From Piezodorus guildinii (Eukaryota; Arthropoda; Insecta; Hemiptera; Pentatomidae): a stretch of 64,000 nucleotides of DNA. Below, piece after piece: positions 36,101 through 44,001 of this stretch. The position numbers and the translations under genes are program-made. The first letter of the stretch is position 1, and the number at the start of each line of letters is the position of its first letter. The stretch is taken from contig CM041292.1 in assembly GCA_023052935.1 (NCBI GenBank), forward strand, positions 147,002,439-147,066,438. Direction: 5' to 3'. A model generated the notes under the pieces. The model was not told the DNA's origin, did not search any database, and worked only from the letters and a program-made list of their open reading frames with translations.

Positions 36101-38427
36101 TCCAGCGTGTCGTCAATCCTTGGGAGTGGGTAACTGTCCTTCTTCGTGGCGTTGTTCAAAAGACGGTAATCTACGCAGAATCTTGTCGTCCCATCTTTCT
36201 TTTTCACCAGTACGACAGGGGACATCCATGGGCTACTCGAGGGCTCGATGACACCATCATTCGCCATATCCTTAATAATCTCCTCGGCATCCTTTCGTTT
36301 AGCTAGCGGCAGCCTCCTCGGGATCTGTCGGATGGGCTTTGTATCCCCGGTGTCAATTTTGTGCTGGACGATGTTCGTTCTACCCCGTGGTCCTGAGCTG
36401 ATCTCGAAAATGTCCTGCCATCGGGTAATCAATCTCTTCACGATTTCGCTCTGTTCAGGCGAAAGTTCTCTGCATGATTCCTCCACGAATCCTTTTAATT
36501 CTTCGGGTAGTCCTCGTTGCTCGGTGGGGTTGCGTTGTAGCTGTCGGACTACTGAGGTAGCGGCCGTACATTCTCCGACTGGTGTTCCTCTCTTTAGTGT
36601 CACCGGGAAGCTGTTCAGATTCATCAGTCGGATTGGGATGGTATGTCCGACCTTGATGAGAGACCTTGCAACCAGAACACCGCGTCCGAATTCCTGCTCC
36701 TCGTGCTTCCCAGGTTCAAGTAGAAGACATTGACCCTCCGGTAGTCGTCCATTGATCGTCCCATGCGTCAGAATTTGACTCCGTGCAGGTAAAGTGGTGT
36801 CTTCTAGTAGGAGTACTCGTGCATAGAGGTCCTTTCCCTGCCGAAGGATGACCTCTTCGTCTCCCAGCGTCATCACACCTCTCGACATGTCCAGCTTGAT
36901 CCCGTATTTGATCATCAAGTCCATGCCGAAGATGACTTCCTCGTCTATTTTCGCCACGAGAACGCGGTGCTCTAGACGTTGGCCCCCGATGAAGAAAGTG
37001 GCAACTGTCTCCCCGTAGACCTCGGCTGGCTGTCCTGTGGCTGTCCGTAACGCCCAAGTGGTAGGTGATATCTTCTTAGCGTTAACTGCCTTCGGGTTCA
37101 GTATTGTCATGGTTGCGCCGGTATCCAGCAGAAAACTCCGCAGCTGCCCGTTCACCATTCCATCCACATAAAAACTATTTGTCTTGCTCCCTATTGTCGC
37201 GATTCTCACGGCGACCCTTGGGCCTTCGATGCTACGGGTTGACAGTTGCCCCTTCCCATCAACCCTCCTTAGTTTTCCTGTGGCTTTTTCCGGCTTCCTG
37301 GTAGGACACTTGCTTCTGGGGTGTCCAAGTTGACCGCAGCTCCAACAGCGTATCTCATTTTTGCGTGTCCTGAGGGCTTCCAAAACCTTTGTTACTATGC
37401 CCTCGATGGTGGAGGCCGCGTTATGCTCCGCTTCTGCCGCTCGAACTCGTGCATGTCCACGGACCGACTGCCTGACAGCCTCGAATTCCATGGCCTGCGA
37501 CAATGCATCGCCCAAAGTCTTAGGGCGTGCGAGTTTCACTGCCTGTTGGGTTTCCGGGTCTCGAAGTCCATCCAGGAATTTGTCGATAGCCAAGCTCTCG
37601 TAGACGTCGTCGGTGACTGTTGGGTAGGCATTCCTCACTAGCCGGGCGATATCTGCTTCAAATTCCTGCAGCGTCTCGTTGGTCTTCTGGACCCTGTTCT
37701 TTAACTGGGAACGGTATAGTTGGTCCATGTGGCGATGGCCGAAACGCATCTCCAGTCTTCTCATCAGCTCGCCGTAGTTGCACCGCTCCGACATGGGCAT
37801 CCCCTGTAGCACTCCTAAGGCGTCTCCACGCAAGGCTAGGCACAACGCTGATGCTTGCGTCTCCTTTGACCACCCGTGGATCGAAGCCGCTGTCTCGAAG
37901 AGAGTCATGTAGTCCTCCCACGGCGTCTTCCCGTCGAACAATGGGATGGTGTTGTGTGTTGGTGGCATCCCAGCATTGGCGGAGGGAATGGTGTTGTGAG
38001 GGCTTCTCTCAGAGGGTTGGTCGGTGTCGATTGTCGGTGGGTTGCTCATACGTTGTTCTAGAGCTTCTATTCTTACCCTAAGTTCATTTTCTACAGAATC
38101 GACTTTTTCTCCTAATCTAGATTCTACATCAGCTAACTTATTATCTACACTTTCCATTAACTTAGTTTCTAAATTGCCTAACTTAGCCTCCAATGTATTT
38201 TTAACAGTACTTAATTCAGTTTTAAAAGTTGCAGACAACTTACTGAAATCATTTTCAAACGTAATCTCGTCTGGATTTTCCCCTGAATCAACAAAAAATT
38301 GGCGCAAGCGTTGTTGCAGTACTAATTTCGTTCCGGAAGTATCCAGATCTCGTTCTTCTAACTCCCGTCTTAAGTCTGCAACTTTTAAATCATTCAGTCT
38401 AACACTCTGAGAAGTCATTTTCCACAC
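33085..38427 (-). CDS. Gag-Pol polyprotein with N-terminal SAP-like motif and C-terminal macro domain
   Basis: The product has 1780 residues in one frame. Domains in order: SAP-like helix-turn-helix about 8-45 (LNDLKVADLRRELEERDL); coiled coil about 58-128; Gag about 155-330; CCHC knuckle C361-x2-C364-x4-H369-x4-C374; aspartic protease DTGA 435-438; reverse transcriptase with YLDD 850-853; RNase H with D997, E1040 and D1065; integrase zinc module H1238/H1242/C1268/C1271; integrase core D1300-D1360-E1396 (D,D-35-E); GPY/F module about 1510-1570; macro domain about 1606-1745. All catalytic residues checked are present and there are no stops or frameshifts. There is no separate gag stop, so Gag and Pol would be made as one chain and cut by the protease. 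The start at 38427 is the first ATG after the primer site. The final codons overlap the polypurine tract and 3' LTR. Confidence 0.95.
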   Translation of the reverse strand: MWKMTSQSVRLNDLKVADLRRELEERDLDTSGTKLVLQQRLRQFFVDSGENPDEITFENDFSKLSATFKTELSTVKNTLEAKLGNLETKLMESVDNKLADVESRLGEKVDSVENELRVRIEALEQRMSNPPTIDTDQPSERSPHNTIPSANAGMPPTHNTIPLFDGKTPWEDYMTLFETAASIHGWSKETQASALCLALRGDALGVLQGMPMSERCNYGELMRRLEMRFGHRHMDQLYRSQLKNRVQKTNETLQEFEADIARLVRNAYPTVTDDVYESLAIDKFLDGLRDPETQQAVKLARPKTLGDALSQAMEFEAVRQSVRGHARVRAAEAEHNAASTIEGIVTKVLEALRTRKNEIRCWSCGQLGHPRSKCPTRKPEKATGKLRRVDGKGQLSTRSIEGPRVAVRIATIGSKTNSFYVDGMVNGQLRSFLLDTGATMTILNPKAVNAKKISPTTWALRTATGQPAEVYGETVATFFIGGQRLEHRVLVAKIDEEVIFGMDLMIKYGIKLDMSRGVMTLGDEEVILRQGKDLYARVLLLEDTTLPARSQILTHGTINGRLPEGQCLLLEPGKHEEQEFGRGVLVARSLIKVGHTIPIRLMNLNSFPVTLKRGTPVGECTAATSVVRQLQRNPTEQRGLPEELKGFVEESCRELSPEQSEIVKRLITRWQDIFEISSGPRGRTNIVQHKIDTGDTKPIRQIPRRLPLAKRKDAEEIIKDMANDGVIEPSSSPWMSPVVLVKKKDGTTRFCVDYRLLNNATKKDSYPLPRIDDTLDTLEGCKLFSTLDLRSGYWQVGLAPEDKEKTAFSIGTGLWQFTVMPFGLCNAPATFERLMESVLRGLSWEICLVYLDDIIVLGKSFTHHLENLERVFERLRAANLKLNPKKCNLFRRQVNYLGHVVSDNGVAVDPEKITAITNWPAPRDKHQVRSFLGLCTYYRRYVKGFANIAKPLTRLTEEKRTFLWDRECQASFEELKKKLSSAPILSYPRPEGKFILDTDASNTAIGSVLSQLQDGEEKVIGYFSKALSAPERNYCVTRKELLAVVKSIEHFHKYLYGRRFLLRTDHAALMWLLRFKSPEGQVARWIERLQEYDFESAHRSGTSHRNADALSRRPCDGECKHCSRQEEKQATVLRTTVVTDGWQDTQLAKEQDEDPDLKQIREWKLSGQRRPSWQDVAPMSKNIKTYWAQWDSILLDKGLLKRALENTEGDQRRLQLIVPKLKVPEVLRELHDGASGGHLGVHRTLEKVRERFYWANLKDDVLDWCRRCATCAASNGPIRKKKAPMKKYNVGAPFERIAVDIAGPFPVTDNGNRYILVAMDYFSKWVEAYALPNQEAATVADVLVKQLVSRFGVPMELHADQGRNFESAVFTRMCEALGIRKTRTTPLHPQSDGMVERMNRTMGRYLAKVVSDHQRDWDQYLHLFLLAYRSSVNETTGQTPANVVFGRELRLPCDLKFGFKPDEEVAGEDYVTNLRKRMNTIHEKVRTNIQGASDRMKERYDIKAEKGGFQPGDLVWLHDPRRRQGYSPKLQNSWDGPYEVIKRINDVIYRIRKQPKGKPKVVHFNRLAPYKGNHGPTEEQQVRNLTDKDLTPHPKAPDSLRVTQTVYRDIFSLPVDYALAHCVAEHLRNSRGIATVFRKKFAGIEELERQGPRVGKTLHQEHEGRHLFYLVTKSSSEQKPTYDTLRRSLDDLRRKLLELRVTKLAIPKLGCGYDGLEWRIVRNIVEETFANSGVIITVCTFNPWKDKTPTSEEDQHRSASAICALGQSTSKEGVVLRSRQ
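33105..33117 (-). other. polypurine tract
   Basis: On the minus strand AAGGAGGGGGTAG immediately precedes the LTR start, the position needed to prime plus-strand DNA synthesis. It is also coding: it is read in frame as KEGV plus the first base of the next codon of the polyprotein. Confidence 0.85.
33193..33612 (-). other. macro domain (TARG1/OARD1-like) coding segment of gag-pol
   Basis: Residues 1606-1745 begin VYRDIFSLPVDYALAHCVAE and include GIATVFRKKF, FYLVTK, KPTYDTL, IPKLGCGYDGLEW and IITVCTF. This order and wording match the TARG1/OARD1 class of macro domains, which remove ADP-ribose from acidic side chains. As I recall, human TARG1 uses a lysine (K84) and an aspartate (D125); by spacing they align to K1673 (in FYLVTK) and D1714 (in GCGYDGL), both present. 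The glycine-rich loop and the AHCVAE start that shape the ADP-ribose pocket are intact. The position, directly after the integrase GPY/F module, is where chromoviruses carry a chromodomain. Activity is inferred. Confidence 0.88.
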
Positions 38428-38481
38428 AGTAGCCCAATAATTACAAAAACAAGAAAACCAAAATTATAACCATTTACAATG

Positions 38482-38499
38482 ATCCCACTTCTGACACCA
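38482..38499 (-). other. primer binding site, tRNA-Leu type
   Basis: On the minus strand TGGTGTCAGAAGTGGGAT begins 3 bases inside the 5' LTR. The plus strand reads ATCCCACTTCTGACACCA, which matches the 3' end of tRNA-Leu (anticodon CAA type, as I remember it) including the added CCA. The perfect-looking 18-base match defines the minus-strand primer. Confidence 0.85.
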
Positions 38500-38502
38500 A
38501 AT

Positions 38503-39067
38503 TGTTACGGGCTACGGGGTGTGAGAAATGAACTACTCCAGTTTACAAATTACAAATATTTATTAAATACAGAAAACACAAATACAAAGAGATTACTAAC
38601 CACTATATTAACAATAATAATGGAATCACTAGCTTAACTACTAAACAGTATACATATAAAATGAGGTATTCCTAACAAATAAACTACTTACGTAAATTCA
38701 TACAATCTGTTAGACTTATTCTAGAACTTACAACTATAAAACACATATATAAACTACAGTCTTCTAATTTCCCACCGACCGGTTATCACAATCTTGACAC
38801 ACAGTTTCACTACACTGTCACACTGTCACGAGTTGTTCACTGTCACTGTTCACTGATACATCCCAGATGCTTGTTGAGCCGGATTAAGACTGACTCCCCT
38901 AGACTCAGGGGACCCCTATTTGTACCACCGCCGAATCTTCTAGACCCGGGCGCAGGTAGGGTGGTGGGCCTTTCCAGGCACTTCGAGGACTGTCCAGGTC
39001 CAGAAGTCTCTAGCCTCATCTAGGCCCCTCCAGGCGTGGTCCACCCGTCATTGTCTTGACCGTAGCA
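38503..39067 (-). repeat. 5' LTR of the gypsy element
   Basis: 565 bp, apparently identical to 32540-33104. In sense direction it runs from 39067 to 38503 and carries the TATA-like box and AATAAA described for the other copy. It would drive the genomic transcript. The leader between the primer site and the gag-pol ATG is short, about 55 bases. Confidence 0.95.
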
Positions 39068-39544
39068 ATAACAATGGAAAACAAATGGTAACATTGCACA
39101 CATTACACTGCAAATATTACACAATGCTTTATTATTTCCAAATAACTATATTAGGGCATAACTATTTATGTAGTTGTTCTATTTTCATTAAAATAAAATC
39201 CAGTTTCCAGAACACCTTACATTTTTCTCTATAATAAATAATAACCGATTTATCAGGGAATCACATGTCTCATAACTTATGGCCTGACCATATGAGATTT
39301 TTTTTTATCTTTGTTCATCGCCTTGTCCTGATCTCGAAAATCTTTTCGATTTTTCTGTATCATAAATATATAGATCAACTTATTCGGATTCCTAGCATCT
39401 CGAAACGTAAGATCTCAAATTTCGAGGGAGTGTTGTTTTTTTTTTTAGTCGATTAAAAAGGTTCATTATCGAAAATAATAAACCAATACGCTGTTTGGCT
39501 ATCTCCTAAGTACTGATTGATAATGTATAATAATTTATAGATAG

Positions 39545-40109
39545 TGCTACGGTCAAGACAATGACTGATGGACCACGCCTGGAGTGGCCCGGATGGGGCT
39601 AGAGACTTCTGGACCTGGACGGTCCTCGAAGTGCCTAGAACGAACGGCCCGCCCTCTACCTGCCATGTCTAGAATATTCGGTGGTGGTACAAATACCGGT
39701 CCACTACGCCTGGGTCAGTCAGTCTTAATCCGGCTCAACAAGTATCAGGATGTATCAGTGAACAGTGACAGTGAACAATTCGTGACAGTGTAGTGAAACT
39801 GTGTGTCAATATTGTGATAACCGGTCGGTGGGAAATTAGAAGACTGTAGTTTATATATAATTTATAGTTGTAAGTTTTAGAATAAGTCTAGGCGATTGTA
39901 TAAATTTACGTAAGTAGTTATTTGTTAGGAATACCTCATTTTATATGTATACTGTTTAGTAGTTAAGCTAGTAATTCAATTATTATTGTAAATATAGCGA
40001 TTAGTAATCTGTTGTATTTTAATTTTGTATTTGTACATTCTGTATTTAATAAATATTTGTAATTTGTAAATTGGAGTAGTTCATTTCTCACACCCCGTGG
40101 CCCGTAACA
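39545..40109 (+). repeat. diverged solo LTR of the same gypsy family, opposite orientation
   Basis: Starts TGCTACGGTCAAGACAATGA and ends CCCGTAACA. It follows the gypsy LTR throughout, with many substitutions and compensating small indels, and is also 565 bp long. An AATAAA lies about 60 bases from its end. Flanks are ATAG and ATAT, so the target duplication is imperfect or eroded. No internal region adjoins it. It is 477 bp from, and inverted relative to, the young full-length element. The 69-codon frame at 39584 inside it is not a gene. Confidence 0.9.
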
Positions 40110-40840
40110 ATATTAACTGTCGCTAACTAAAAATAATTATACTCAAGGTATCAGAAGTTGTGAATTAGTTATTAGAGTTGATGATTTTTACATTCTAGCA
40201 TCAAAGGATCGATGGAACATTGTCCTCTTCAAGGAATCTGATAAAGCATAAAAGAATTCTATTCCCTCCCAAAAACATAAAGATTCTATCCCAAAGGAAA
40301 TTCTCCTAGCTTATTCGTACATCCTTTAAGGAAGACCAAAAATAGATTATCAAGATGATATCACACATTATCCACTGGCTTTGCAAGTGTGTAAGACTGG
40401 ATGCTTGCTGAATAAAATAGGGATACATGGCGTAGGCAGATGTCTTGACTAAACAATGAGTTACGACATTGATAGGTAGATCGATGTTTTATTTGACAAG
40501 AAACTACTCGATGCCCATTTCTACAACACGCTGACAATAACTCAGCCTTCGTAAATTAATAAACCTTTTATTATTATTTTAGAGAAAAACATCAGATTAT
40601 TTACCTGAAAAAAAAATCTTTGTGTAGAGGAATATTCGAATATATTCTCTAATAATACAACACAAGAATCGAACCCACCAAAGAATCAAACGAACCAAAG
40701 GTTTTAGAATAACTTTTGTTTCTACATTTATGTTTTTTTCCATTGATAAAGATGGCGATTACTCTTTATTGTATTGCACAAAGAATATAACAATATATAA
40801 GCAAAAGAAATATGGTGCGCTTAACACATCACTTACCTCG
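40110..40840. other. AT-rich sequence, no gene seen
   Basis: No recognisable content. Confidence 0.45.
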
Positions 40841-40844
40841 AAAG

Positions 40845-41225
40845 TTTAAATCAATTTGAGAACTCTATACGAAGTTACTTTACTTCACTTTACCAGTCAT
40901 CTTTTTATAACATTTTTCCATATCTTTAGCTCTCCAATGGATATATTTTATCTTTCTTTCTTGGGTTGGTTATCGAATTCGCACAACTTTACTAAATTTA
41001 TCAGGGTTTTTTTCTCTATGTTAATAAAAATATAGGGTTATTTTTTTTGAATATTCAAAATTAAAGCTACTTTAGAGAAAGACAATTCAAGGCAAGTCAG
41101 AATTAAACCTACATGATCACAAAGCCCATTGAATTCCACAAAGATATAGCGAGTTTAGTTATTAATTAATTATTAGTTTAAATCTTTAGAGCCGTTTTCG
41201 AGGATATTGTTAAAAGGTGTTTCAT
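40845..41225 (-). repeat. Rep-1 fragment, minus orientation
   Basis: It starts at the outer end ('gcgcttaacacatcacttacctcg') and runs through 'ctttagctctccaatgg', 'cagaattaaacctacatgatcacaaagcccattgaatt' in pieces, and 'gatatagcgagttta', then stops near 41225. The opposite terminus is missing. Confidence 0.6.
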
Positions 41226-41334
41226 CACTGAATATCTCTTTTTAAATGAATTCCATGTTCGCCTTGTCATTCTTGAACGTATGGTTGAACCTAGAGGCCG
41301 TTTTTAATGTTAAATATTTATCAGTTTTTATTAT

Positions 41335-41520
41335 TACAGAATACGATTTCCGCCATGTGTACATCTGGTTCCTCAATGTCGAGTACAATATTTCATCTCC
41401 TGTGGATCAGAAATAGTCGGATTAGTCCCGGAAGTGGCCTAAGGAGGCGGAGGACACTTACCATTATAAATGTTCAGTCGTCATGAAGCCGAGCACTTCC
41501 GGAAGCCGTTAGTGTGTAAT
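41335..41520 (+). other. possible splice acceptor and short open frame
   Basis: 'tttattattacag' (AG at 41338-41339) precedes a short open stretch whose phase fits a 1-base carry-over from the candidate exon at 19571-19788. It would read EYDFRHVYIWFLNVEYNISS and end at a TAG after PVDQK. Only about 26 residues. It is suggestive at best. Confidence 0.15.
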
Positions 41521-41577
41521 TGCCGAACCTCCACCGAGTCTCCGTCTCATCCATTCCTGACCCATCTCAAGATGTAA

Positions 41578-42245
41578 ATTTTGACTTTCACTTACTATAT
41601 ATAGTAAGGGAAAGTATTGCGATCGTGAAAATTTTCGAATTCTAGTTTTCAACGGAAATAAACGTTTTAGGGTCCCCTGAGTCAAAATAACCAAGTCCCG
41701 CAAAAAAGTCTGTGTGTGAGTCTGTGTGTGTATCCGTGTGTGTGCGGTGTGTGGTAACTCCCGGGCGGAAACGAACTGACAGGGCTTAAATGCCGATATT
41801 TTAAATTTTCTTTCTCTAAAGTACCTTTAATTTTTTAGATTATATAAAAATAACCATATTATCTTGTTAGCATTGATAAATAATAGCTAAATATGTAAGT
41901 TGTACGAATTTGAATAAAAACTAAAGGAGAAAACTGAAAAAATATTTTGTAATGCCTTTTATTTGTTTTTGAACATAAAACAGTAATATACATGATATAC
42001 CGTTGGAAAGGTAAAGATTTTAGAAAAAATATCATCTCATACACAAGCTTTTAAAAGTCAATAGAGAGTGATAAAAAGTCGATAAACTGATCATTTTAGA
42101 TAATGGTATATTTTTTAATAAAACACATCTTTCTATAAAAATTCCATTTAATTAATTATTTAATGGTTTCTTACTGTACTTAAAATTCTTTAATCGATTT
42201 TAAAACGGAGGTAAGCGAAAGCCGTGTGTTTTCCGCACTAGATTT
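41578..42245 (+). repeat. Rep-1 copy, plus orientation, both ends present
   Basis: The left end gactttcacttactatatat leads into 'agtaagggaaagtattgcgatcgtg' in pieces, 'gtcccctgagtcaaaataaccaa', a TG microsatellite (about 41705-41755), 'ccgggcggaaacg', then 'gggcttaaatgccgatatt', 'gttagcattgataaa' and 'tataccgttggaaagg'. The right end is 'ggaggtaagcgaaagccgtg'. A central block of roughly 200 bp is missing. The TIR-like ACTTTCACTTAC / GTAAGCGAAAG pair is visible. Confidence 0.8.
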
Positions 42246-42419
42246 TTTTGAGTTCTTGTTAAATATTAAACGCTTACTTTCTTTGATGATGCCGTGAGAT
42301 GTTTTCTGCTGATTTCATGATAAGGGATTTGGTTTTCAACGAACCTACCTTGAATAATAAATAGATTACATTCAGAATCTCCGAAAATATTCGTTTTAAA
42401 ATAAATAATTAGAAAATAT

Positions 42420-42830
42420 AAACTCTTATCTACAACAAGTTAAGTTCAGACGCTTTTCACCACTATCTATTGTCTTCTAAACCTTCGTATTTTAGAGAAC
42501 ATTTTGTCTATCTTTATATTTACAAAACTAAATTCATATTTATATTACTATTATTATTTCGCAAAAGAGAAATTAACCAGGTAAAATATTTGTTTAACAT
42601 AATTTATTTGATTATCATTATTTTCATATTTACGTATTATAGGTTTATTATTTGCAATTGTAAAAAAAAAAAATTATCTCACCTCAAAATTTGAGATCTT
42701 ACGTTTCAAAGTAATTAGTATTCGAAAAACGAATATTTAAAAATATCCATCTGTTCTCCGAACAAATTTATCAATAAAAAAAGATTGGTTAAGAACTAGC
42801 TGAGCTATGCCTTTTCGAACTTGATGCAAT
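42420..42830. repeat. Rep-1 and Rep-2 scraps
   Basis: 42440-42480 has 'cgcttttcaccactatctattg' (Rep-1). 42680-42830 has the Rep-2 phrases also seen at 13490-13620. An AT-rich, Ile/Phe-rich 74-codon frame between them is not convincing. Confidence 0.4.
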
Positions 42831-43204
42831 TGTGATTGACCATTTCCCTTGAATCTAAACAGATAATGTTGCTGCTTTGATTAATTTATCGCTGAACATA
42901 TAAGTTAATTTATTGTTTTTAAAATGAAATGCCCGGGATATTGATATGTAAACGTCCTTGTCTATATAAAGGTTTCAAGTTCTGCTCTGTTCACTATTCC
43001 CTGCTATAAAAATATGTAAAATGTAACTATATTTGTACCGATTATATCAATAGCAATTAAAATATAACTTTTTATACCAATTTGCCTCTTCAATATTTAT
43101 TCTGTTGGTTTTCGAGATATGTTAGATCAATCACGGATTAATCTGTCAACTTTACAAATCGTGATCAGTTTGTATGGGATTTTGCATTGTTGCCTCGGTC
43201 TAGG

Positions 43205-43625
43205 TTTTTTTGAAGGAGGCGCTTGTCCTTCAGTTCCAAAACATTATACAAAGATTCAGTAAAAGGATAGCGACTACTCAGAGAAGCATAATTGTGCCTC
43301 TCCATAAATTAGGAAATGGCAAAAAAATATTGAATGAGATAGCTTACCAGAACTCAAGAAAAAGTACGAGTGAAAATTTTGACATAGAGATCATGCCGAC
43401 AGTGAGAGACTTCTGAGAGGGATTCGATAGTTTTCACTGGATACAGGAGATTTGTAGGCTAGCTATGACTAGAATGTTGATATCCAATAATTTCATTTGT
43501 GATGGTCAGGAGACATTAAGTCACTCTTTGGAGGGGAAGAAATCAGAACCGGATGACAACCAGAAAATGGAAATCCCCATGTAACGAAGAGTAATACATT
43601 TAAAAGAAGCAAATACTCCTGAGTT
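43205..43625 (+). other. unrecognised segment with decayed open frames
   Basis: A 68-codon plus frame (EALVLQFQNIIQRFSKRIA...) ends in TGA at 43414. Similar-composition sequence continues open for about 45 codons in the same frame (EGFDSFHWIQEICRLAMTR). It may be a degenerate exon or transposon. No family is recognised. Confidence 0.25.
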
Positions 43626-43697
43626 TTGTATTTTGTAATAAAATTAACAGTCTCGATTGTCATTGATACCATAAGTCAATCCATAGAAAGTGATATT

Positions 43698-43990
43698 ACT
43701 ACTACTAGTGGCGCGACAGGCCGTCTAGGCCCTTGGCCGCACTGTGCATTCCATTGGGAGAATACTCAAGCGTTTCTAGATAAATTTTATAGGACAGGAC
43801 CGTCACTCCCAACGCCTATTTTTGTGAGTGGCCACCAATTGGCTGACGTGTTTTACGTACCCGGGGGATATGCTATGGGTGAATATCCTTTAATTTAAAT
43901 CCTTGAAAAAATACATCCGGGACTGGGATTCGAACTCACAACCTTTCGCGTGGACTAGTGCGCTAGCCACTCAGCCAAAAGCTCCCCTAT
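43698..43990 (-). repeat. tRNA-derived SINE (family C), complete, 11-bp target duplication
   Basis: In minus orientation the head reads TTGGCTGAGTGGCTAGCGC (A box) and then GAGTTCGAATCCCAG (near-perfect B box). The 293-bp unit ends in an AGT-type trinucleotide tail (plus strand actactacta, 43698-43707). It is flanked by aaagtgatatt at 43687-43697 and 43991-44001. The B box is much better preserved than in the other SINEs here, suggesting a fairly young, transcription-competent copy. The 90-codon frame through it is not a gene. It is not a functional tRNA because the acceptor stem does not close. Confidence 0.88.
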
Positions 43991-44001
43991 AAAGTGATAT
44001 T

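Larger units (their letters stand above)
32540..39067 (-). mobile_element. complete Ty3/gypsy LTR retrotransposon encoding a macro domain
   Basis: The 6528-bp element has LTRs at 38503-39067 (5') and 32540-33104 (3'), each 565 bp and apparently identical over their whole length. The flanking 4-bp duplication is ATAA (32536-32539 and 39068-39071). Read on the minus strand, the LTRs start TGCTACGGTC and end CCCGTAACA. A primer binding site lies 3 bases inside the 5' LTR, and a polypurine tract abuts the 3' LTR. One 1780-codon frame fills the interior. Identical LTRs, an intact frame and a clean target duplication indicate a recent insertion. No env-like frame is present. Confidence 0.96.

Noticed and set aside
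33116..38410. Many open frames of 60-160 codons on both strands across the gypsy coding region
   Set aside because: They are shadows of the single 1780-codon minus-strand frame and contain no domain of their own.
33085..38427. An envelope gene or dUTPase as the extra domain of the gypsy element
   Set aside because: There is no signal peptide or membrane segment after integrase. The extra C-terminal domain matches the macro fold motifs, not dUTPase motifs.
39584..39793. 69-codon plus frame
   Set aside because: It is contained within the inverted solo LTR and has no domain.
43920..43990. Possible tRNA gene (minus strand) with a good B box
   Set aside because: It lies within a 293-bp unit bounded by target duplications, and the tRNA-like part lacks a closing acceptor stem. 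It is a SINE head.
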